DNA from: Endobugula sp965214375
Lineage (GTDB): Bacteria; Pseudomonadota; Gammaproteobacteria; Pseudomonadales; Cellvibrionaceae
Assembly (NCBI GenBank): GCA_965214375.1
Contig: OZ243947.1
Coordinates: 2,232,001-2,296,000 of the forward strand
Direction: 5' to 3'
DNA length: 64,000 nucleotides
The notes under the pieces are model-generated. The model did not search any database and was not told where the DNA came from. It saw nothing but the letters and a program-made list of their open reading frames with translations. This document shows, piece after piece, positions 8,971 to 16,831 of the stretch (positions are counted from its first letter, which is position 1; the number at the start of each line of letters is the position of its first letter). The position numbers and the translations under genes are program-made.

Positions 8971-8987
8971 TGCATTATTTTGGTGCG
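8971..8987. promoter_or_regulatory. NtrC-binding site, strong (glnA enhancer)
   Basis: TGCATTATTTTGGTGCG agrees with the 17-bp NtrC consensus at both half sites. It lies about 110 bases upstream of the sigma-54 promoter at 8852-8867, a normal enhancer distance, and 62 bases upstream of the divergent DUF501 gene. Confidence 0.7.
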
Positions 8988-9049
8988 TTTTTTGGTTTTT
9001 GGCCTCCGTGTCGGTGGGCCGTGTTGAGTGTAATAGAAGAGTGGTATTA

Positions 9050-9565
9050 ATGAATATCTCTGAAAGTGATTATCAAGCCGTGGGTCAACTATTGGGGCGC
9101 AAGCCCAGAGGCTTGCAAGAGATTGCGGTGAGAGACCGAGAAACGAACCCCGTGGTTATTCGTGTCGCGCCTCTAGTCGATGATAAGCCATTCCCGACCT
9201 TGTTCTGGTTAGTCGATAAACGTTTGAGTTATGCGCTAGATCAACTAGAAGCTGGCGGGTTTATTGCGCAACTGCAAACACGCGTTGATGAGAGTGAAGA
9301 TTACCAGGCGCGGCTGGTGGACGATCATCAGGCCTATATTCGTCTGCGTCAGTCTTATATTTCTGACGCAGAGCGCTTGCGTGTAGAGACACTGGGTTTT
9401 TCCAAGGTATTTGAACAACGAGGCATAGGAGGGATAGCCGATTTTGGGCGTATTCGCTGCCTACATACTTACTACGCGGCACATTTGGTGCGCGCTAATC
9501 TTGTTGGCGAACTGGTCGACAAACACTGGCGTTCTTCGGGCGTTGTTTTTCCACATCTTACGTAA
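9050..9565 (+). CDS. DUF501 family protein
   Basis: A cytosolic protein of unknown function. The N-terminal LGRKPRGLQEIAVRD and the block PFPTLFWLVDKRLSYAL are typical of DUF501 proteins. The C-terminal part has IADFGRIRCLHTYYAAHLV, also conserved in that family. I chose the ATG at 9050 (171 aa); an upstream TTG at 8999 would place translation inside the glnA control region. It is divergent from glnA and could share the NtrC sites, though nothing else links it to nitrogen metabolism. Confidence 0.75.
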   Translation: MNISESDYQAVGQLLGRKPRGLQEIAVRDRETNPVVIRVAPLVDDKPFPTLFWLVDKRLSYALDQLEAGGFIAQLQTRVDESEDYQARLVDDHQAYIRLRQSYISDAERLRVETLGFSKVFEQRGIGGIADFGRIRCLHTYYAAHLVRANLVGELVDKHWRSSGVVFPHLT

Positions 9566-9647
9566 ATTTTCAGCACATTAGCGTTTTTTCACTACACTTG
9601 AATATAAGCCAGTGTATTGTGTTTAACGTGTATTCAGTGTGAAGGTT

Positions 9648-10106
9648 ATGCCTAAGGTTAAGTCTAAGTCGTCCAATCCTATCAAGTCACAGCTTATCTA
9701 TTTATTTGTGGTGTTGATTGTATTGATTGCGATTTCGACCATTGCAACCCTCATGGCAACAGGGACGATTGAAGTCAGTGCCCCACCTGCCGACCCGGTT
9801 GAGAATATTACTGATGCCGAGTCTATGTGTAATCAGCGGGTTAAAAATGACCATGGTGCCATGTTGAATGCTTTCGCCGTTGATGACTTATCCAGCCGTT
9901 ATGATGCAGCGTCGGGACGATTCAAGATGTTCTATGAAGTGGAGCTCTATCGTGATGACAGTCGACAAACCGGTACCCAGCGGTTTTATGTCAATTGTTT
10001 CGTGGCCTCTGCTGAAGGCGTGATTGCTCGCGTGGAGTATCTTGAGCAAAAAGACTTCAAGGGTAAGCCCGTTCGTCGCCAGCATGGGAATATTTTCGGT
10101 TTTTAA
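9648..10106 (+). CDS. Single-pass membrane protein, hypothetical
   Basis: I do not recognise a family. A basic N-terminus is followed by one membrane segment (about residues 15-38), then a soluble, probably periplasmic domain of about 110 residues with two cysteines (SMCNQR and VNCFVAS) that could form a disulfide. The ATG at 9648 is one option; a GTG at 9639 in the same frame is another, and neither has a clear ribosome site. It sits between the DUF501 gene and typA. Confidence 0.6.
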   Translation: MPKVKSKSSNPIKSQLIYLFVVLIVLIAISTIATLMATGTIEVSAPPADPVENITDAESMCNQRVKNDHGAMLNAFAVDDLSSRYDAASGRFKMFYEVELYRDDSRQTGTQRFYVNCFVASAEGVIARVEYLEQKDFKGKPVRRQHGNIFGF

Positions 10107-10215
10107 GTCGATATTCTGTTGTATAAAAAGCGCCTTAAAAACTATCACCTGCCACCAATCATCGGTATAATCCGCGCCTTCTTTAACCATCTGCAGTTTT
10201 GCCCGGAAGTCCCTC

Positions 10216-12024
10216 GTGATTGAAAATCTTCGCAATATTGCCATTATCGCGCACGTTGATCATGGTAAAACCACCCTTGTTGATAAACTTCTCAGCCAGT
10301 CTGGTACCTTGGATCGTAAAGATCAGGGTGCTGAACGTGTGATGGATTCTAACGATCAGGAAAAAGAGCGTGGTATAACCATTCTTGCCAAAAATACCGC
10401 GATTGAGTGGAATGATTACCATATCAATATTGTCGATACGCCGGGGCACGCCGATTTTGGTGGTGAAGTAGAGCGCGTATTGTCGATGGTCGATTCTGTA
10501 TTATTGCTCGTCGATGCGGTGGATGGCCCTATGCCACAGACCCGTTTTGTGACGTCTAAAGCCTTTGAGCGTGGTTTGAAGCCGATTGTAGTGGTGAACA
10601 AGGTCGATCGCCCGGGTGCACGCCCTGATTGGGTAGTGGATCAGGTGTTTGATCTGTTTGACCGTTTGGGGGCCACGGATGAGCAGTTGGATTTCCCAAT
10701 TATTTATGCCTCCGCATTAAACGGTATCGCGGGTTTGGATGCGGATGAGCTTGCGGATGACATGACGCCGCTCTTCGAAATGATTACTGAAAAAGTACCT
10801 GTCCCCGACGTTAACCCTGATGCGCCGTTCCAGATGCAAATTTCGGCACTGGATTACGACAGTTATGTGGGGGTGATTGGTGTTGGTCGTATTACCCGTG
10901 GCAAGTTGAAAGCCAATCAGCAGGTTATGGTGAAATCCTCTAATGGTGATGAGCGTAAAGGTAAGGTGCTCAATGTCAAAGGTTATCTCGGATTGGAGCG
11001 TATTGACGTTGAAGAAGCCAAGGCAGGTGATATTGTGTGTATTACGGGTATTGATGGCTTAAGTATTTCCGATACCTTGTGTGATCCTGACAATGTTGAA
11101 TCGTTGCCCGCTTTAAGCGTGGATGAACCGACGGTTAGTATGACCTTTATGGTGAATGACTCTCCCTTTGCCGGGCAAGATGGTAAATTTGTCACTTCCC
11201 GCAATATCAAAGAGCGTCTGGATCAAGAGTTGATTCATAACGTGGCGCTACGTGTTGAGCCGGGAGATAGCGCTGACAAATTTAAAGTCTCCGGGCGCGG
11301 TGAGCTGCACTTGTCGGTATTAATCGAAACCATGCGTCGAGAGGGGTTTGAATTGGGTGTGTCTCGCCCTGAAGTCGTTCAGCGTGAGATTGACGGTGTG
11401 ATTCAGGAACCGTTTGAGCAGGTGGTGATTGATGTAGAGGAAGAGCATCAAGGTTCTATTATGGAAGAGTTGGGTTTGCGCAAGGCGGAAATGACTAATA
11501 TGGAACCCGATGGTAAAGGCCGCGTTAAATTAGAGTTTATTGTGCCTTCGCGAGGCTTAATTGGTTTCCGTGGTCTGTTTATGACGCTGACGTCAGGTTC
11601 TGGCATTATGACCAGTATCTTTGATCATTATGGCCCGGTGAAGATTGGTGAGGTGAGCAGCCGTCAAAATGGCGTCTTAGTCTCTATGGTACAAGGGCAA
11701 ACGTTGAGTTATGCCCTGTATAATTTGCAAGACCGTGGCCGCCTGTTTTTAGGGCATGGCGTCGACGTCTATGAAGGCCAGATTATGGGTATTCATTCGC
11801 GCTATAATGACCTGGTGGTTAATCCGACCAAGGGTAAACAGCTAACCAATGTGCGTGCTTCAGGTACCGATGAAGCATTGACACTTACACCACCTATTAA
11901 GCATACTCTTGAGCAGGCATTGGAGTTTATTGAAGATGATGAGCTGGTTGAAGTCACGCCCAATCATATTCGTTTGCGTAAGAAGCTGTTGACAGAAAAC
12001 GAGCGAAAACGCGCTAAAAAATAA
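10216..12024 (+). CDS. typA: Ribosome-associated GTPase TypA/BipA
   Basis: A translational GTPase of the EF-G class that binds ribosomes and supports 50S assembly and stress growth. Motifs are G1 AHVDHGKTT, G2 RGITI, G3 DTPGHADF and G4 NKVD, with the EF-G-like C-terminal domains and the TypA-specific end. Length (602 aa) is normal. The start is a GTG at 10216, with GGAAG 6 bases upstream, and gives MIENLRNIAI, matching the family N-terminus. A TATAAT at 10166-10171 may be its -10 box. A strong hairpin terminator follows at 12054. Confidence 0.97.
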   Translation: MIENLRNIAIIAHVDHGKTTLVDKLLSQSGTLDRKDQGAERVMDSNDQEKERGITILAKNTAIEWNDYHINIVDTPGHADFGGEVERVLSMVDSVLLLVDAVDGPMPQTRFVTSKAFERGLKPIVVVNKVDRPGARPDWVVDQVFDLFDRLGATDEQLDFPIIYASALNGIAGLDADELADDMTPLFEMITEKVPVPDVNPDAPFQMQISALDYDSYVGVIGVGRITRGKLKANQQVMVKSSNGDERKGKVLNVKGYLGLERIDVEEAKAGDIVCITGIDGLSISDTLCDPDNVESLPALSVDEPTVSMTFMVNDSPFAGQDGKFVTSRNIKERLDQELIHNVALRVEPGDSADKFKVSGRGELHLSVLIETMRREGFELGVSRPEVVQREIDGVIQEPFEQVVIDVEEEHQGSIMEELGLRKAEMTNMEPDGKGRVKLEFIVPSRGLIGFRGLFMTLTSGSGIMTSIFDHYGPVKIGEVSSRQNGVLVSMVQGQTLSYALYNLQDRGRLFLGHGVDVYEGQIMGIHSRYNDLVVNPTKGKQLTNVRASGTDEALTLTPPIKHTLEQALEFIEDDELVEVTPNHIRLRKKLLTENERKRAKK

Positions 12025-12053
12025 TAACAATGCAATAATTTGCAAGATTTGAG

Positions 12054-12086
12054 AAATGCCGAAAACTATTTTTCGGCATTTTTTCT
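12054..12086 (+). terminator. Rho-independent terminator of typA
   Basis: AAATGCCGAAAA (12054-12065), a four-base loop and TTTTCGGCATTT (12070-12081) make a perfect 12-bp stem followed by more T residues. It begins 30 bases after the typA stop. Confidence 0.92.
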
Positions 12087-12146
12087 ATAATACATAGTCG
12101 TTACACCACTTTTTATGTAATGTTGCTCATGAATGAGGGCAATTTC

Positions 12147-13201
12147 ATGCTAACAATAAAGACCCCGGTCAAAGTTTTCATGTTCCTGTTGTCGGTGGCT
12201 TTTATCTTTTGTCTGGGCTTGTGGTACCCACTCAGCACTATTCAAAAAAATCAATCTGTCGTGATTGAGCATAACCTACTAACCACTGCACAATTGATTG
12301 CGGGTAAAGTCGATAACTGGCTGGATCAAAGTCTGCAGAGTTCTGCGATGATCACAAATGTTGCCAGCGTTAAAGCCATGGATGCCAAACAGCAGGCGCC
12401 ATTGTTGCTTGCTGCTCTTGAGACCTCGGAGTCGGCTTCGGTTTTTTTTATCACCGATACTAATGGTGATGCAGTAGCGCGTAGTGATGATAAAGCATTA
12501 CGTAATTATAGTGAGCGTGAATATATCCAACAAGTGATTGCCGGCGCTCCCGTAGGTCAGCAAGTCTTAATTGGCACCGCAAAACCGATACCGTTGTACT
12601 GTTTTGCGCTGCCGATTAACAACCCTGATCTAGTGGGTGTTTTAACCCAATGTGCAGGCCTAAAACATATTACCGATTTTGTCATTAGCCAGCGTATTGG
12701 TGAAACGGGTTTGGCATTTTTGGTTGATAATAAAAATCGTCTAGTCGCACATGGTAATGTGCGTGATTTAACCGCAAAACTGCAAGACTTTAGTCGTCAT
12801 CCGGCACTTAACAATGTGAATGGTAAAACCCTCAGGGTGGTTGATGTTGAAGGCAAAAAATATATTTTTGTCGTAAAAGCAGTGGGTTTGAATTGGAAGG
12901 TGGTGGTGCAGCAAGACGATCATGAAGCGTATTCCTATAATATTGAGCTGCAAAAAAATCCTATTATTTTATGTCGGCTGTGATTGTATTGATGGCTCTT
13001 CTTGCGGTATGGGTTAATCTCTATTTTGTAGTGCCAGTGAATACGTTGACACAAACCGCTAACAATTTTAGCCAAGGCCGTTTTTCAAGTCAGTTTGAGT
13101 ATACTCACCGCAATGACGCAGTGGGTGAGCTGGCCAAGTCTATTGAGCGGGTGGGTGTTAGTACTCGTTTAGCCTTAAAAAAATTAAAGCTATTTTCTTA
13201 A
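12147..13201 (+). pseudogene. Cache-HAMP sensor protein interrupted by a frameshift
   Basis: The first part (from the ATG at 12147, with GAGGG 7 bases upstream) has an N-terminal membrane segment and a periplasmic dCache-like sensor domain (ASVFFITDTNGDAVARS; ISQRIGETGLAFLVDNKN). It stops at 12983. The second membrane segment (VIVLMALLAVWVNLYFVV) and a HAMP domain (PVNTLTQTANNFSQGRF ... VGELAKSIERV) follow in another frame up to 13201. The join is the A7 tract at 12952-12958: one more A would restore a single protein of about 350 aa. No methyl-accepting or kinase domain follows the HAMP. C-AAA-AAA also resembles a -1 slippery site, so recoding is not excluded. Confidence 0.75.
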
Positions 13202-13205
13202 CAAT

Positions 13206-13859
13206 ATGAAAACACTTTTTTACATCCATGATCCTATGTGTGCTTGGTGTTGGGGCTTTCGTCCAGTGTGGCAGCAGACAAAAGCGCATTTGCAACAACA
13301 GCATCCAGCGTTAACGGTTCAATATATATTGGGTGGCTTGGCACCTGATACTAATCAGCCTATGCCGACAGCAATGCAACGTTATATACGTGCTAACTGG
13401 ACGCGCATACAAGAGGTGATACCTGAAACAGTGTTCGATGAAGACTTTTGGGACGTGTGTTAGCCGCGTCGCTCGACCTATCCTTCTTGTCGGGCAATAC
13501 TGGCGGCACTCCGGCAAGATGAAGGTTGTGAAGATGCCATGATTCTTGCCGTACAACAAGCGTATTACGTGCAAGCCAAAAACCCTTCTGATATTCCAGT
13601 ATTAACAGCCTGTGCGCAGTCCATCGGTTTGGATGCGACAAAGTTTGCTCAGGATATTGTCAGTGATACGGTAGAGCCGCAATTGCAACAACAATTACAA
13701 CAAGATGATGAATTACGGCTGCGAGCGGGTGTTCAGGGTTTCCCGAGTTTGGTGTTGAAAATAGGTCCAGAGTATCACCCGATACCTGTCAATTATCAGC
13801 ATGCGCAAGCTCAGTATTTTGCGATTAACACGTTGTTAGAAACAGCCAATAAACGGTAA
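13206..13859 (+). pseudogene. DsbA-family (FrnE-like) oxidoreductase with an internal amber codon
   Basis: A thioredoxin-fold protein of the FrnE/DsbA class with the redox motif CAWC at residues 12-15 and the helical insert (CRAILAALRQDEG; AMILAVQQAYYVQAKNPSD). The frame is interrupted by TAG at 13461-13463, directly after FWDVC. It continues without shift through PRRSTYPSC to the stop at 13859, about 217 codons in all. So the lesion is a single nonsense codon, for example CAG to TAG. No signal peptide is seen, so the protein would have been cytosolic. It begins 5 bases after the broken Cache-HAMP gene. Confidence 0.8.
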
Positions 13860-13896
13860 CATGTCCACCTGAAATTACTGCACAAGAGAGTCCTTA

Positions 13897-15039
13897 ATGG
13901 GTAAGAAAACTGCGTTGTTTAACTGGCACCAATCTCATGGCGCCCGCCTTGTCGATTTTTCAGGTTGGGATATGCCCGTTAATTATGGATCGCAAATTGA
14001 AGAGCATCATGCCGTTAGGCAGTCAGCGGGTGTGTTTGATGTATCACATATGACGGTGATTGATGTCTCTGGTAATGATGCAAAAGCGTATTTACAAGCC
14101 TTGCTCGCGAATGATGTTGCCCGTCTTGATGGTACGCCGGGTAAAGCATTGTACAGCGGTATGCTGAACGAACAGGGCGGTGTTATTGATGATCTGATTG
14201 TTTATTTGATGGATGATATTGATGCCGGCGGTTCTTGGTACCGTGTTGTAGTGAATTGTGGCACGCGTGAGAAAGATTTGGCATGGATGAATCAGCAAGC
14301 AGAGCCATTTACCGTGACGCTGCAAGAGCGTGATGATATGGCGATGATTGCACTTCAAGGTCCGCAGGCAATCCGTGTTTTTAATCAGGTGGCCGCTGCA
14401 GATTTACAAACGCAAGTGGCGACGCTTGCGGTCTTTCAGGGGGTTGAATATCAAGGCACGTTTTATGCGCGTACGGGTTACACCGGAGAAGAGGGGTTGG
14501 AAATTATTGTGCCGAACGATCAGGTAGAGGCACTGTGGCAAGAGTATATTGATGCAGGTGCGATGGCCTGCGGTCTGGGTGCACGAGACACCCTGCGTCT
14601 GGAAGCGGGTATGAACCTGTATGGTAATGAGATGGATGATAGTGTTTCACCTTTGGCTGCCAATATGGGCTGGACGATTGCGTGGGAGCCACAAGCGCGA
14701 GAGTATATTGGTAAAGCGGCGGTATTAGCTGAAAAACAATCACCACAAAGACAGCAGTTGATAGGGTTATGCCTGCATGAAAAAGGGGTGCTAAGAGCTC
14801 ATCAACGCGTACAAATTACAGATGCTAACGGTGGTATTGTTGATGGTGAAATTACTAGCGGGACATTTTCCCCTACTTTGGGATATAGTATCGCCATGGC
14901 ACGGATTCCGGCGTCTGTTGGTTCATTAAGTGACCAGCATAATTATGTTTACCATGTTGAAATTCGTAACAAACTGGTGCCTGTTAAACGTACTAAAACG
15001 TGTTTTGTACGTCACGGGCAATCATTGGTCGATGGTTAA
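13897..15039 (+). CDS. gcvT: Aminomethyltransferase, glycine cleavage T protein
   Basis: Transfers the methylene group from the aminomethyl-lipoyl H protein to tetrahydrofolate and releases ammonia. The N-terminus (HGARLVDFSGWDMPVNYG), GVFDVSHM, and the C-terminal block with EITSGTFSPTLGYSIAMARI identify GcvT. Length is 380 aa. gcvH follows 48 bases later, so they form an operon. The P protein is not in this window. Confidence 0.96.
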   Translation: MGKKTALFNWHQSHGARLVDFSGWDMPVNYGSQIEEHHAVRQSAGVFDVSHMTVIDVSGNDAKAYLQALLANDVARLDGTPGKALYSGMLNEQGGVIDDLIVYLMDDIDAGGSWYRVVVNCGTREKDLAWMNQQAEPFTVTLQERDDMAMIALQGPQAIRVFNQVAAADLQTQVATLAVFQGVEYQGTFYARTGYTGEEGLEIIVPNDQVEALWQEYIDAGAMACGLGARDTLRLEAGMNLYGNEMDDSVSPLAANMGWTIAWEPQAREYIGKAAVLAEKQSPQRQQLIGLCLHEKGVLRAHQRVQITDANGGIVDGEITSGTFSPTLGYSIAMARIPASVGSLSDQHNYVYHVEIRNKLVPVKRTKTCFVRHGQSLVDG

Positions 15040-15087
15040 ACAAAAGCTTGATTAACAAACCAGAATTAGAAAAACCAGGAAATAACT

Positions 15088-15474
15088 ATGAGTGAAATTC
15101 GCAGTGAATTAAAGTATTTGAGATCTCACGAATGGGCGCGTGTTGAAGAAGATGGCTCGGTAACCGTAGGCATTACCGACCATGCTCAGGCAAGCTTGGG
15201 AGATGTTGTTTATGTTGAGTCGCCAGAAGTTGGTACAGAAGTCACCGCGGGTGATCAGGCCGGTGTTGTTGAATCGGTCAAGGCGGCATCGGATATTTAC
15301 TCGCCAGTGTCCGGTGAAGTGATTGCGGTCAATGAGCAATTGGAAGACGAACCTGAAACCGTGAATAGTTCACCTTATGATGATGGTTGGTTTTTCAAAG
15401 TGCGCCCATCTGATATTGCTGAGTTAGACGAAGCGTTAAGCGCTGACGACTACGAAGCAGAAACTGCTGAATAA
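15088..15474 (+). CDS. gcvH: Glycine cleavage system H protein
   Basis: The lipoylated carrier that shuttles the aminomethyl intermediate between P, T and L proteins. The lipoyl-lysine is in ESVKAASD (about Lys65), within the lipoyl-domain hairpin followed by YSPVSGEV. Length (128 aa) and C-terminus are normal. AGGAAATAACT precedes the ATG. Confidence 0.97.
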   Translation: MSEIRSELKYLRSHEWARVEEDGSVTVGITDHAQASLGDVVYVESPEVGTEVTAGDQAGVVESVKAASDIYSPVSGEVIAVNEQLEDEPETVNSSPYDDGWFFKVRPSDIAELDEALSADDYEAETAE

Positions 15475-15499
15475 TCACGGTACCCGTCAGGTTTACCGA

Positions 15500-16165
15500 T
15501 TAGCTGCGCAGACTGATAATCTGCCAATGCTTTTCTTTTGCAATTTGGCTCAGGCGTTCGTCGGGGTCAACAGCGATAGATGTGTCAGCATACTCCAACA
15601 ACGGTGCATCATTAATGGAGTCGCTATAAAAAGTGGTATGAGAAAAAGAGGCGTCTTGTTCACTCAGCCACTGTTGTAAACGTTCAATTTTGCCTTCCTG
15701 AAAACAGGGAATCCCTTTCACTTCACCCGTAAATTGATCGTCAATGATTTCCGGGTCAGTTGCCAGTAGGTGATCAATCCCCAGTGCTCTCACAATGGGA
15801 GCCGTAATAAAATAATTGGTCGCGGTAATCACCAGCAGCGTATCTCCCTGCTGTTTATGTTGCGCAACTAATGCCTGAGCTTTAGGTTGTTGCATGCCTT
15901 GCACCACCTGAGTCATAAACTCCTGATGCAGAGATTCCCGTTCGCTTATTGTCATAGATGTGAGCGGCTTGAGTGCAAAACGCTGATATTCAAAAACATC
16001 CAGTGTTTTATTTTTATATTCCTCGTAAAAGCGGTCGTTTTCCCGTTGATAATAGTCGCCATCAACCACGCCCTTGTCGACTAAAAAGTTGCCCCACGCA
16101 TAATCGCTATCGCCATGGAGTAGTGTGTTATCCAAATCAAAGATGGTTAGTCTCATAGTGGTCAT
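15500..16165 (-). CDS. HAD-IB family phosphatase (SerB-like)
   Basis: A cytosolic phosphohydrolase of the HAD superfamily. Motif I is FDLDNTLL (Asp10/Asp12), motif II is the TAT after LLVI, and motif III/IV is YSDSINDAPLL. The pattern fits subfamily IB, as in the PA0335-type protein encoded next to rppH in Pseudomonas. The ATG at 16165 or that at 16156 may be used. It is divergent from rppH. The substrate is not known; serine phosphate or histidinol phosphate are family precedents. Confidence 0.85.
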   Translation of the reverse strand: MTTMRLTIFDLDNTLLHGDSDYAWGNFLVDKGVVDGDYYQRENDRFYEEYKNKTLDVFEYQRFALKPLTSMTISERESLHQEFMTQVVQGMQQPKAQALVAQHKQQGDTLLVITATNYFITAPIVRALGIDHLLATDPEIIDDQFTGEVKGIPCFQEGKIERLQQWLSEQDASFSHTTFYSDSINDAPLLEYADTSIAVDPDERLSQIAKEKHWQIISLRS

Positions 16166-16317
16166 CGTGTCATGCTTTGTTGAATTAGGCGGCGCAGCAT
16201 ACCTTGCCGGGTTTTTAACAGCAACCTTATTGTAAATTCTGTGTTAAAGTAAGGGTTTAATGCATTGATTATAAACGTGATTTACTCTTAGTGGCTATCT
16301 TGTGAGAGGGTTGGGAT

Positions 16318-16821
16318 TTGATTGATTCAAAAGGCTATCGTGCAAATGTGGGAATTGTTGTCTGCAATGCCAGCGGCCAAGTGCTATGGGCTCGCCGAGT
16401 CGGTGGTGCAGATGCGTGGCAATTTCCGCAGGGAGGAATCGATCATAATGAAACACCCGAACAGGCGATGTACCGTGAACTTAAAGAAGAAGTGGGTCTA
16501 TCATCCGACCAGGTTGAGGTACTTGCGGTGACACCCGGTTGGTTACGTTATCGTCTGCCCAAACAATATATTCGTGAAAATCAAACTCCCGTTTGCATTG
16601 GTCAAAAACAAAAATGGTTTTTGTTGCAACTACTGGCTGACGATCAGGCGGTGTCACTCTCTAATAACCATATTGTGGAATTTGACCATTGGCGCTGGGT
16701 CAGTTATTGGTATCCGGTGAATCAGGTTGTTGAATTTAAGCGCGATGTTTATCGTCGCGCATTAAAAGAATTGTCGGCTGCACATAGTCAGTTGGAAGCG
16801 CGTTTAGTGAATAACAGGTAA
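16318..16821 (+). CDS. rppH: RNA pyrophosphohydrolase RppH
   Basis: Removes pyrophosphate from the 5' end of mRNA and so starts RNase E-dependent decay. The Nudix box (GGIDHNETPEQAMYRELKEE) lies at about residues 38-57, and the N-terminal MIDSKGYRANVGIV matches the family closely. The start is a TTG at 16318, with AGAGGG 7 bases upstream; no ATG fits this conserved N-terminus. ptsP begins 10 bases after its stop, the usual rppH-ptsP operon. Confidence 0.95.
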   Translation: MIDSKGYRANVGIVVCNASGQVLWARRVGGADAWQFPQGGIDHNETPEQAMYRELKEEVGLSSDQVEVLAVTPGWLRYRLPKQYIRENQTPVCIGQKQKWFLLQLLADDQAVSLSNNHIVEFDHWRWVSYWYPVNQVVEFKRDVYRRALKELSAAHSQLEARLVNNR

Positions 16822-16831
16822 CGATTTTTTT

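Noticed and set aside
13897..15474. Glycine riboswitch before gcvT
   Set aside because: Only 37 bases separate gcvT from the broken FrnE-like gene, too short for a glycine aptamer.
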